From Microbaculum marinum (GTDB lineage Bacteria > Pseudomonadota > Alphaproteobacteria > Rhizobiales > Tepidamorphaceae): a DNA stretch of 64,000 nucleotides. The DNA is taken from NCBI RefSeq assembly GCF_042646165.1, contig NZ_JBHRTC010000009.1. One strand, given 5' to 3'. The notes under the pieces are model-generated. The model was given only the letters and a program-made list of their open reading frames with translations, made no database searches and had not been told where the DNA came from. Each line of letters starts with the position of its first letter. Within the stretch, counting starts at the first letter, position 1. Below, one piece after another: positions 26,516 to 34,044 of the stretch. The translations under genes and the position numbers were made by a program.

Positions 26516-26653
26516 TCCATCCTTCGAGACGAGCGCTGCGCGCCCTCCTCAGGATGAGGGCGGAGGGTGTGGCGACGCGAGCGAGCGGATGCGCCACAAC
26601 ACGGGAAACCTCATGGTGAGGAGCTTTGAGCAGCAAGGCGTCTCGAACCATGG
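26516..26653. repeat. Dispersed repeat (type TTCGAGACG / CGTCTCGAA)
   Basis: The outer arms TTCGAGACG and CGTCTCGAA are inverted copies. Inner boxes CCTCAGGATGAGG and CCTCATGGTGAGG are near-copies of each other. This layout is a familiar dispersed repeat of Alphaproteobacteria. It separates the two lactonase paralogues and is unrelated in sequence to the repeats at 23336 and 13614. Confidence 0.7.
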
Positions 26654-26702
26654 CGCTGGACACCCGCCGGGCGGGACACACACGGACTAGAGGGAGGAAA
26701 CG

Positions 26703-27578
26703 ATGCGCATCGAGGTTCTGGTCGACGTCAAGACGACGCTGGGAGAGGGGCCGCTCTGGGATGTGGATGAGCAGCGGCTCTACTGGATCGACTCCTTCGA
26801 CGGCCGCGTCTTCCGGTGTGCGCCAGACGGAAGCGAAGTCCGGTCCTGGGACGTGCCGATGAAGATCGGTTCCATGGCGCTCCGAAAGGGCGGTGGGGCG
26901 GTTGTCTCGCTTGCACGCGGTTTCCATTTCCTGGACTTCGAGACCGGTGACTGCGAACTGATCGTCGACCCGGAGCCGGGTAGGGAGGCCAACCGCCTCA
27001 ACGACGGCAAGGTAGACAAGCGGGGCCGTTTCATTGCCGGGTCGATGGACACCATGGAGGAGGGCCCCAACGGGGCGCTGTACCGGCTCGACCCCGACCT
27101 GTCGCTGCACAAGATCGACGACAACATCATCGTCTCCAACGGCCCGTGCTGGAGCCCCGACGGCGAGACCTTCTATTTCGCCGACTCCTGGTCGGGCGAG
27201 ATCTGGGCATACGACTACGACCTCGACACAGGCAGCGTTTCCAACCGGCGCACCTTCACGAAGATCGACACCTCAACGGGCGGCGCGGCAGACGGCGCCA
27301 CCGTCGACTCCGAGGGTTGCCTGTGGAGCGCCCAGGTCTACGACGGCAAGATGATCCGCTATGCCCCTGACGGCAGCGTCGACCGGGTGATAGATATGCC
27401 GGTGAAGAAGGTGACCAGCGCGATGTTCGGGGGTCCGAACCTCGACATCCTCTACGTCACCTCGATGGCCAAGCCGCCGCTGCCGCGCTTCCCCGGCGAC
27501 GGCGTCCTGCGCGGCTCGCTGTTTGCGATCCACGACCTGGGCATCCGGGGCGTGCCGGAGCCGCGCTTCGCCGGGTAG
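26703..27578 (+). CDS. SMP-30/gluconolactonase-type lactonase 2
   Basis: The protein has 291 residues, with GGAGGAAACG before the ATG. It has the same six-bladed propeller family and motifs as lactonase 1: LGEGPLWDVDEQRLYWIDSF, NDGKVDKRGRFIAGSMD, SNGPCWSPDGETFYFADSW and DGATVDSEGCLWS. The metal ligands are retained. The two paralogues lie in tandem with a dispersed repeat between them. They differ most in blades 2-3 and at the C-terminus, so they may act on different lactones or anomers. It ends the plus-strand cluster and is convergent with the NIPSNAP gene. Confidence 0.93.
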   Translation: MRIEVLVDVKTTLGEGPLWDVDEQRLYWIDSFDGRVFRCAPDGSEVRSWDVPMKIGSMALRKGGGAVVSLARGFHFLDFETGDCELIVDPEPGREANRLNDGKVDKRGRFIAGSMDTMEEGPNGALYRLDPDLSLHKIDDNIIVSNGPCWSPDGETFYFADSWSGEIWAYDYDLDTGSVSNRRTFTKIDTSTGGAADGATVDSEGCLWSAQVYDGKMIRYAPDGSVDRVIDMPVKKVTSAMFGGPNLDILYVTSMAKPPLPRFPGDGVLRGSLFAIHDLGIRGVPEPRFAG

Positions 27579-27640
27579 GAGTCTCGCAGTCCCGCGAAAC
27601 ACGGGGTTCGGATGCGGAGTGAGGCTGTTCGGGAAATGAA

Positions 27641-27682
27641 GACGTCCCGACGTCTCGCGCAGCGGGTATCGATCGGGACGTC
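27641..27682. terminator. Inverted repeat between convergent genes
   Basis: GACGTCCCGA and TCGGGACGTC form a perfect 10-base-pair stem with a 22-base loop, midway between the lactonase 2 stop and the NIPSNAP stop. It could end transcription from both sides, although no T-run is present and the loop is long. Confidence 0.4.
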
Positions 27683-27762
27683 AGCTAGCAGGGACCGATG
27701 GCGTCAGCTCGGGGCATTCTTATGGGTGCTGCCCCAAGCTGCGCACGTAGGCGGACCGAAGC

Positions 27763-28086
27763 CTACCGGATGGGCGAGAAGCTCACCGGCACGATGATCT
27801 TGTCTTCCTGGTATTGGACGGCATTGAGCTCCTCGTTCCGCTTCAGGAACTCGTGCCAGGCCGGGTCCTTCGCCATCTCTCCCCGCCGGCGCTGGCGTTC
27901 GTCCAGGCTGTCGTAGCCCCAGAGATGGACCACCTGATTGAGCGGCCCGATCTCGGTCTGGAAGAACCCGATCAGGTTGCCGATGTGCTTCAGCTGCACC
28001 GGCAGCCCGAACTCCTCGTACAGCTTGATCCACTTGGGCATCTTGAGCGGATAGAACGTGTAAGTCCTCTGGTCGATATAGAGCAA
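27763..28086 (-). CDS. NIPSNAP family protein
   Basis: The 107-residue protein starts MLYIDQRTYTFYPLKMPKW and contains LIGFFQTEIGPLNQVVHLWGYDSLDER, the hallmark of the ferredoxin-like NIPSNAP fold, followed by DPAWHEFLKRN. The family has no agreed enzymatic role in bacteria. It often lies in catabolic operons and resembles dimeric alpha-beta barrel proteins. It is the last gene of a minus-strand unit after the MetE-like gene, 54 bases downstream of it. Confidence 0.9.
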   Translation of the reverse strand: MLYIDQRTYTFYPLKMPKWIKLYEEFGLPVQLKHIGNLIGFFQTEIGPLNQVVHLWGYDSLDERQRRRGEMAKDPAWHEFLKRNEELNAVQYQEDKIIVPVSFSPIR

Positions 28087-28140
28087 CGCAGACCTCCATT
28101 CATTCGCGATAACGGCTTGGCAGATGCCCTGAGGAGCGGA

Positions 28141-29328
28141 TCAGCCCCACAAACGCCTGGAGGCTATTTCCGCCCCTTCCGAGAGGACCTTCATCTTGGC
28201 CCACACCACGTCTTCGGCCACCATCGTGTAGCCGGCGACCGTGGAGAATCCGCAGTCGGTGCCGGCGATGACGCGTTCCCGGTCGCCCATCACGTCGGCG
28301 AAGAGCTCGATGCGGTCGGCGACCACCTCGGGATGCTCGAGGTAGTTGGTGGTCACGTCGATGACGCCGGCAATCAGCAGCTTGTCGTCGGGAATGGGGT
28401 TCTTCTTGATGATCTTCCAGTCGGCCTGATGGCGGGGGTTGGCGAACGCCATGCTGAACGCTCCCACCTTTGCCTTGTAGATGATCGGCAGAAGGGGCTC
28501 GAGGTCGACGTCATCAATGTGCGGGCCGTCCCAGTTGCCGAAGCACACGTGCAGGCGCACCTTTTCCGGGGGGATGTCTGCCAGCGCCATGTTGAGCGCG
28601 TCGATGTGCAACTCGATGCGGTCCAGGAACTCCTGCAGCGGCCGTTCCTGGAACATGAACGCACGCTCCATGGCGAGGTCGGGGGCATCCAGCTGCAGCA
28701 GGTGGCCCTGCGAGACGATGTAGTCGTATTCCTTCTTCATCTCCTCGGCGACGCCGTAGACGTATTCCTTGTCCGTGGAATAGTCCGGGTTGTTCTCGTC
28801 CCGCAGGAACGTCGTGGTGATGATGCCGGGGGAGGCGGCGGTAACGAACGTTTCCTCGAACTTCTGCTCGGACCGGTCGAGGCTTTTCCGGAAGGAGTCC
28901 ATCTCCAGCTTCACGTCGCTGAGGTCCGGCTGGTAGCGGACCGCCTGCTGGCACTGCGCGCAGTTGAACAGTTTGGCCGTCAGTTCGCCCGGCCGTGCCA
29001 GACGGCTTCTCAGCAGTTCTCCGTACTTGGGGAACTTGACGATGTCCGTCATGCCGAGCCGTTCGGAGACGCCGCCCCAACCCGACAGCCGCACGCTGAC
29101 ATAGGTCTGGAAGCCGACCCGCGCCTCCTCGCCGTCGTTGCCGACGTCGATGCCGCTGCCAAGCTGCTTTTCGACGACCCAGTCCGTGGCCTTCTCGATC
29201 TCGCGCTGGAGTTCGGCCTCGTCGACGGGAACGTCGTTGTCACGCTTGATGAGCAGTTCCGCCAGCTTGTCGGTTCGCGGTAGGCTGCCGGCGTGCGTCG
29301 TCAGGATGCGGTCTTTGCTCGTCTTCAT
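28141..29328 (-). CDS. MetE C-terminal-like zinc methyl/alkyl transferase
   Basis: The protein has 395 residues and resembles only the C-terminal, catalytic barrel of cobalamin-independent methionine synthase. Zinc ligands expected for the fold are seen at His260 and Cys262 (LHVCFGNWDGPH) and Cys359 (GTDCGFSTVAG). The N-terminus ILTTHAGSLPRTDKL is typical of the stand-alone family. Such proteins transfer methyl or alkyl groups to thiols, or cleave them from thiol conjugates. It is not a normal MetE because the N-terminal half is missing. It follows the peptide-type binding protein gene by 83 bases, suggesting that the imported compound carries a thioether, methyl or similar group. The substrate is unknown. 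Confidence 0.87.
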   Translation of the reverse strand: MKTSKDRILTTHAGSLPRTDKLAELLIKRDNDVPVDEAELQREIEKATDWVVEKQLGSGIDVGNDGEEARVGFQTYVSVRLSGWGGVSERLGMTDIVKFPKYGELLRSRLARPGELTAKLFNCAQCQQAVRYQPDLSDVKLEMDSFRKSLDRSEQKFEETFVTAASPGIITTTFLRDENNPDYSTDKEYVYGVAEEMKKEYDYIVSQGHLLQLDAPDLAMERAFMFQERPLQEFLDRIELHIDALNMALADIPPEKVRLHVCFGNWDGPHIDDVDLEPLLPIIYKAKVGAFSMAFANPRHQADWKIIKKNPIPDDKLLIAGVIDVTTNYLEHPEVVADRIELFADVMGDRERVIAGTDCGFSTVAGYTMVAEDVVWAKMKVLSEGAEIASRRLWG

Positions 29329-29369
29329 GGGGATCCTCAGGTGATTTCTGGATGCCGGGAACTGCAGGA

Positions 29370-29392
29370 GACGCCGCCGAGCAGGCGGCGCC
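29370..29392 (-). terminator. GC hairpin after peptide-type binding protein
   Basis: On the minus strand GGCGCCGCC pairs with GGCGGCGTC (one wobble) around a five-base loop, 19 bases after the stop. No T-run is present. It is comparable to the hairpins after other binding-protein genes in the window. Confidence 0.45.
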
Positions 29393-29411
29393 TCGTCGCA
29401 ATGTCCCCAGG

Positions 29412-31064
29412 TCAGTCCGGGATTTTGATCTTCGCCACGCGGTAGAACTGCGTGGTGTTCCAGTCGATGTCCTCGATGTCGCGGGAAATGCCCATCCGGT
29501 AGTAGGGCTCCACTACCCAACCCATCGCGGCACCTTCCTGGATGCGCTCCTGCACGCCCTTGTGGTGCTCGAGCCGCTCTTCGGGATCGACGATCGACGC
29601 GCCCGTCTTGATCATCTCGTCGACCTTCGGATCGGAGAACTTGTTGTAGTTCACCAGCGACAGCGGACCCGACGTGTAGACCAGATTGATCACGTAGTTG
29701 ACGTCGGGCTGGATCGGACTGTCGATCCAGAATGCCATCTGGGCCTGCTTCGACTGCACCAGGTCGGAATGGGCCGCGACCGGCAGCTTCTTCAGGTCGA
29801 GCCTGACATTGAGCTCCGCAAGGGCGCTCTGCAGCGCAATCGCGATGTTCTCCATCTCCGGAATGCCCGCGCTGTAGGCGAGTTCGGCTTCGAACCCGTC
29901 GCCGTAGCCGGCTTCCTCGAGCAGCTGCTTCGCCTTCTCCGGGTCGTAGCTGTAGGGGTGGAGATCCTGGTACCCCGGCGTCACGCTGGAAATCACGCCG
30001 GACCATTCCTTCGCCATGCCGTGGTAGACGTCGTTGACGATCTCCTCGCGCGGGATCAGGTAGTTGATGGCCTGGCGGACCCGCGGGTCGTCGAACGGCT
30101 TCATTTCGTTGTTGAGAATGAGCCACATCTGACGGTTGCCCCGGATCGCGACGGGACGCGCGACGTCGGAACTCTCCAGCGACGCGAGTTCGTCGGGGGA
30201 CAGGGCCTCGGCGATATCGACCGTGCCCTTCTGCAGGAGCGCGAGTCGGCCCGAGGACTCAGGCACCACCAGCCAGATGATCCGCTTGATCTGGGGCTCG
30301 CCGCGCCAATAGTTCGGATTGGCCTCCATCACGGCACGCTTTCCCGGCGTCCACTCCGTGACGTGGTAGGCGCCGAAGCCGCCGCCGTGGGTGGCGATCC
30401 AGTTGTCGCCGTACGGATCGTCCGGCGTGCTGTGCGCCTCGACAGCCTTCGAATCGAGCCAGGGATAGTAGAAGTTGGTCAGACCCGCGCACCCGAGCGG
30501 GGCCGGTGTTGGATTGGTCAGCCGGACGGTGTAGTCGTCCACCTTCTCGTACTCGGCCTGGTCGAGATTGAAGAGGCGGGTGATCAGCGCGTAGATGATC
30601 GGTCGCTCGCGCTCGCGGTCGAAGCGCCAGATGACGTCGTCGGCGGTGAATTCGTTGCCTTCCGCGGAGACCACGCCTTCGCGCAGGTGATAGGTGATGG
30701 TCTTGCCGTCTTCGGAAATGTCGCACCCGGTCATCAGGCTGGGCGACATGTTCTGGTTGGTGTAGCCGATCGGATACTCGAAGCCGGATATGTTCGTCGG
30801 ATCGTAGTAGGCGCCGGTCTCGAAGGGATAGGGACCGAACTCCCAGTCCATCCCCCATTCGTGCAACTGGGCGCCCATCGTCCAGGTCTGCGGACCGATG
30901 TGCTTGTCCAGGTCGACGCCCTGGGGAAGGCCGGGGATTGCGATGACGAGGGTGTCTTTGGCTGCGAGCGCGGGTGTTGCTGCAAGTCCGGCCATCACGC
31001 CGAGGATTGTGCCTGCACAAATCCCGGCGATGCCGGACGAGGCTTTGTGGAGCCGCCGATACAT
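29412..31064 (-). CDS. Peptide-type ABC binding protein (SBP family 5)
   Basis: The protein has 550 residues, with GGGAGG before the ATG. The signal peptide (SSGIAGICAGTILGVMAGLAATPALA) is cut near residue 34. It belongs to the DppA/OppA class: CDISEDGKTITYHLREGVVSAEGNEFTADDVIWRF, then GAYHVTEWTPGKRAVMEANPNYW and NNEMKPFDDPRVRQAINYLI. It is divergent from the GntR-OppF-OppB-OppCD genes and must be their binding protein, because no other family-5 binding protein is present. The ligand may be a peptide or another polar compound, as this family is broad. Confidence 0.94.
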   Translation of the reverse strand: MYRRLHKASSGIAGICAGTILGVMAGLAATPALAAKDTLVIAIPGLPQGVDLDKHIGPQTWTMGAQLHEWGMDWEFGPYPFETGAYYDPTNISGFEYPIGYTNQNMSPSLMTGCDISEDGKTITYHLREGVVSAEGNEFTADDVIWRFDRERERPIIYALITRLFNLDQAEYEKVDDYTVRLTNPTPAPLGCAGLTNFYYPWLDSKAVEAHSTPDDPYGDNWIATHGGGFGAYHVTEWTPGKRAVMEANPNYWRGEPQIKRIIWLVVPESSGRLALLQKGTVDIAEALSPDELASLESSDVARPVAIRGNRQMWLILNNEMKPFDDPRVRQAINYLIPREEIVNDVYHGMAKEWSGVISSVTPGYQDLHPYSYDPEKAKQLLEEAGYGDGFEAELAYSAGIPEMENIAIALQSALAELNVRLDLKKLPVAAHSDLVQSKQAQMAFWIDSPIQPDVNYVINLVYTSGPLSLVNYNKFSDPKVDEMIKTGASIVDPEERLEHHKGVQERIQEGAAMGWVVEPYYRMGISRDIEDIDWNTTQFYRVAKIKIPD

Positions 31065-31241
31065 TGAATTCCTCCCGTTGGTCGGCCGCCCCGAGAGGCG
31101 TGCCGTGCCCGATTTCCGAGCCTTGTGCGATGTGAGATCGCAGATTTGATATTGAGGATGCCACTTGTATGTGTCAATACTCCGTTAAAGCGAACAGCCG
31201 GCCCCTGGCGCCCGTTGAACGAGAGAAAATCGTGGCCTGAC
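31065..31241. promoter_or_regulatory. Divergent promoter region of peptide-type ABC locus
   Basis: This gap of 177 bases is AT-richer than its surroundings. On the minus strand a TTGACA hexamer (31172-31177) points towards the binding-protein gene, but the matching -10 box is weak (CAATAT at a spacing of 17). The GntR regulator encoded at the right edge would be expected to bind here. No clear palindrome was found. Confidence 0.35.
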
Positions 31242-31934
31242 ATGCTGGAACCGGTCGACAACACGACCCTGCAGGAGCGGGTCTACCGGGCACTGAAGGA
31301 GGCGATCCTGCAAGGGGACTTCGCGCCCGGCGAAACGTTGTCGAGCCGCTCGCTGGCAAGTGCCCTGGGAACGAGCCCGATGCCGGTGCGCGACGCGCTC
31401 GTCAGGCTGCGCGCGGAAGGCGGTGTGGAAATCCTGCCGAACCGCGCAGCCCGCATTCCGGTGTTCAGCAGGGAGAGCATCGAGGAGCTCTACGACGTGC
31501 GCCTCAATCTGGAGGGCCTCGCCACCGTGCTGGCGACCGAACGAATCACCGACGAACAGATCGCCGATGTCGAACAGTCGTTCCTGGACATGGAGCGGGC
31601 CAGCGACGAAACCGACGTTCGCGGCTTCCTGCACAGCAACCGGCTGTTCCATTTCAAGATCTATCAGGCCGCAAGCTCGCACCACCTGTTCCCGATCATT
31701 GAAGCGCTGTGGCTGAAGGGCGGCCCTCTGCTGCGGCCGTTCGCCGAAGGAAGCCGTGCGAAAGTCCGGCTTCACGAGGGCCACGAAGCCCATGCGAAAG
31801 CACTGCAGGGTCTCAAGGCGCGGGATGCGGAGATGGCCCGCCTGGGTATCGTCAACGACCTCGAAAACGCGGCCAGATGGTTCAGAGCCAGCGACGTTGA
31901 CGAGGCGAAGCCGGTAGTCGTTCAAAGCAAATAG
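31242..31934 (+). CDS. GntR-family (FCD-type) regulator
   Basis: The protein has 230 residues from the ATG at 31242. Its winged helix (LQERVYRALKEAILQGDFAPGE, then LGTSPMPVRDALVRLRAEGGVEILPNR) is followed by a helical FCD ligand domain (FHFKIYQAASSHHLFPIIEALW, then HEGHEAHAKALQGLKARD). A weak GAGAG is the only ribosome-binding site, and the open frame extends further left without better support. It resembles the GntR protein at 16618 in its DNA-binding helix. It lies between the divergent halves of the peptide-type transporter and probably controls both. Confidence 0.9.
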   Translation: MLEPVDNTTLQERVYRALKEAILQGDFAPGETLSSRSLASALGTSPMPVRDALVRLRAEGGVEILPNRAARIPVFSRESIEELYDVRLNLEGLATVLATERITDEQIADVEQSFLDMERASDETDVRGFLHSNRLFHFKIYQAASSHHLFPIIEALWLKGGPLLRPFAEGSRAKVRLHEGHEAHAKALQGLKARDAEMARLGIVNDLENAARWFRASDVDEAKPVVVQSK

Positions 31935-31991
31935 GGTCTGGGACCGGCTGCCACTCGCCGGACTTCCAGACGGGAGGAAAACACGGACGCG

Positions 31992-32972
31992 ATGGGCGAT
32001 CTGCTCGAAGTACGCGGACTGACCAAGGTTTTTTCGCTTTCAAAGCACGAAGATCTCGTGGCGGTGAACAACGTCTCCTTCGCGCTGGGGCGAGGCGAGA
32101 CGCTCGGCCTGGTCGGCGAAAGCGGGTCCGGCAAGACGACGGTCGGCCGGTGCGTTCTGAGGCTCATCGAGCCGACAAGCGGCGAGGTGCTTCTCGACGG
32201 CACCGACATCCGCAAGCTCGAGACCGATGACCTGCGGCGGATGCGTTCGCGCATGCAGCTCGTGTTCCAGGATCCGCTGGCCTCGCTCAATCCGACTTAT
32301 ACCGTGAGGCAGACCGTCTCCGAGCCGCTGGCCCTTCACGGCGTGAAGCGGGCCGAACGACATGAACGCGTCGCGGATATGCTGCGCCACGTCGGCATCG
32401 GCGAGCACCTGTTCAACTATTACCCCGCCGACCTGACGGCCGGGGAGCAGCAAAGGATCGGCATTGCGCGGGCCCTGATCACGCGGCCGGAAATCGTTGT
32501 GCTGGACGAGCCGACATCGACGCTCGATGCCTCCGCCCGGGCTGAGATTCTCGCATTGCTGGAACGAATCCAGAAGGAGACGGGCACCAGCTTCATCTTC
32601 ATCTCCCACGACATGACGTCGATCGCACGGATCTGCCATCGGATCGCAGTGATGTATCTGGGGAGGATCGTCGAGGAAGCGCCTACCGACGAGTTGCTTG
32701 CCAAGCAGTATCATCCATACAGCAAGGCGCTGATGTCCGCGGTGCTGTTCGCCGATCCGCGCAGGGTACCGTCGCCTTACGTGATCAAGGGGGAGATTCC
32801 CACCGCCATCAATCCGAAGCCCGAATGCGGGCTCTACAGCCGCTGCCCGATGCGGCAGGACCGCTGCCGCGAGGGTGTGCCGCCGCTGATGGAAGTCGCG
32901 CCGGCACGCACGTCGGCCTGTCTGCGCTGGCAGGAACTTGAGCAGACCGAGTTGGCGGCGGTCGATGCCTGA
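31992..32972 (+). CDS. OppF/DppF-like ABC ATPase
   Basis: The protein has 326 residues. Walker A GESGSGKTTVG, Q-loop LVFQDPLASLNP, Walker B IVVLDEPTSTLD and switch ISHDM are all standard. The signature is not: LTAGEQQR stands where OppF has LSGGQQQR. The C-terminal oligopeptide-type extension with four cysteines (CGLYSRCPMRQDRCREG, then SACLRW) is present and may bind an Fe-S cluster, as reported for DppD/DppF-type ATPases. It pairs with the ATPase half of the fusion protein encoded two genes downstream. Its altered signature belongs to the same composite ATP site as the altered residues there. Confidence 0.93.
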   Translation: MGDLLEVRGLTKVFSLSKHEDLVAVNNVSFALGRGETLGLVGESGSGKTTVGRCVLRLIEPTSGEVLLDGTDIRKLETDDLRRMRSRMQLVFQDPLASLNPTYTVRQTVSEPLALHGVKRAERHERVADMLRHVGIGEHLFNYYPADLTAGEQQRIGIARALITRPEIVVLDEPTSTLDASARAEILALLERIQKETGTSFIFISHDMTSIARICHRIAVMYLGRIVEEAPTDELLAKQYHPYSKALMSAVLFADPRRVPSPYVIKGEIPTAINPKPECGLYSRCPMRQDRCREGVPPLMEVAPARTSACLRWQELEQTELAAVDA

Positions 32973-32999
32973 TCAATCGCAGGACGGGTAATCGCCAGC

Positions 33000-34037
33000 A
33001 TGCGCTTCGCATTCTACGTCGGATATCGCCTTCTCTATCTGGTGCCGCAGGTCTTGCTGATCTCCTTCATCACGTTCGCGCTCGTGCGGCTGCTGCCCGG
33101 CGATCCGGCTCGGCTTTCGCTCGGTCCGCTGGCGCCGGAGGAAGCGGTGGAGAAGCTGCGCGAGCAGATGTTCCTCGACCGGCCGCTGTTTGAGCAATAC
33201 CTGATCTGGTTGCGCAACGCGCTGGAAGGCAATTTCGGGAGGTCGTGGGTCAACGGCACGTCGGTGGCGCAGGACATGATCCAGCGCGTTCCGGTGACGC
33301 TGGAACTGATCTTCCTCGCCCTGGCGATGATCTTCCTCGTTCTGGTGCCGCTCGCCATCGTGACCGCCAGCCGCAGCCGCAACAGAATCGTCGCATTCTT
33401 GCGCAGGATAACGTTCGGCTACGGAATGCTCGCCGGGGCCCTGCCGGATTTCCTGCTGGGGCTGATTCTCATCTATGTCTTCTTCACGAAGTTGAACTGG
33501 TTGCCGGGCCCCGAGGGCCGGCTGGGGATCCTAGATTTCGCGCCGCCGTTCGTCACCGGCTGGATCCTGATCGATACGTTGCTCGCCGGGGACATGGAAA
33601 CGTTCTGGTCGGCGGTGCGGCATCTGATCCTGCCTGTGTTTACCCTGGCGTTCGTCTATGGGGCGCCGATCTTCAAGATGCTGCGCAGCCAGATGGAATC
33701 GGCCCTGAACTCGGACGTGACCGTCTACGGGGAAGCGATCGGTCTCAGGCCCGCAACCGTCTTCCTGCGTGCCGCCCGCCTTGCTGCGGCGCCGACCGTG
33801 GTGATCGTCGGCACGATCGTGATGTTCCTGCTGGGCGGCGCCGTGCTGGTCGAGTCCGTGTTCAACATGAACGGCGTCGGCCAGTACGCGGTCCAGGCGA
33901 TAATCACCGCCGATTACGCGCCCATCCAGGCTTTCGTATGCTTCGCGGCCATCTTCACAATGCTTGTCTACCTGATCGTCGATCTCGTGCACTTTGCCAT
34001 GGATCCACGCATCAAGGTCGGCGGCACGGCGAGCTGA
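33000..34037 (+). CDS. OppB/DppB-like ABC permease
   Basis: The 345-residue inner-membrane protein has about six transmembrane segments. Family features are the first segment with LISFITFALVRLLPGDPARL, a periplasmic loop with LREQMFLDRPLFEQYLIWLRNALEGNFGRSW (split here by normal variation), and a cytoplasmic coupling loop YGEAIGLRPATVFLRAARLAAAPT. The last segments contain FNMNGVGQYAVQAIITADYAPIQAF. It lies 27 bases after the OppF-like gene and 7 bases before the fused OppC-OppD gene. Confidence 0.94.
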   Translation: MRFAFYVGYRLLYLVPQVLLISFITFALVRLLPGDPARLSLGPLAPEEAVEKLREQMFLDRPLFEQYLIWLRNALEGNFGRSWVNGTSVAQDMIQRVPVTLELIFLALAMIFLVLVPLAIVTASRSRNRIVAFLRRITFGYGMLAGALPDFLLGLILIYVFFTKLNWLPGPEGRLGILDFAPPFVTGWILIDTLLAGDMETFWSAVRHLILPVFTLAFVYGAPIFKMLRSQMESALNSDVTVYGEAIGLRPATVFLRAARLAAAPTVVIVGTIVMFLLGGAVLVESVFNMNGVGQYAVQAIITADYAPIQAFVCFAAIFTMLVYLIVDLVHFAMDPRIKVGGTAS

Positions 34038-34044
34038 TCCGGCA

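Noticed and set aside
23336..26653. Possible CRISPR array from repeated palindromes
   Set aside because: There are only two diverged copies of one repeat far apart and one of another type, with no regular spacers and no cas genes.
28141..29328. Assignment as methionine synthase MetE
   Set aside because: The protein is half the length, lacks the N-terminal domain and sits with a peptide-type transporter rather than methionine genes.
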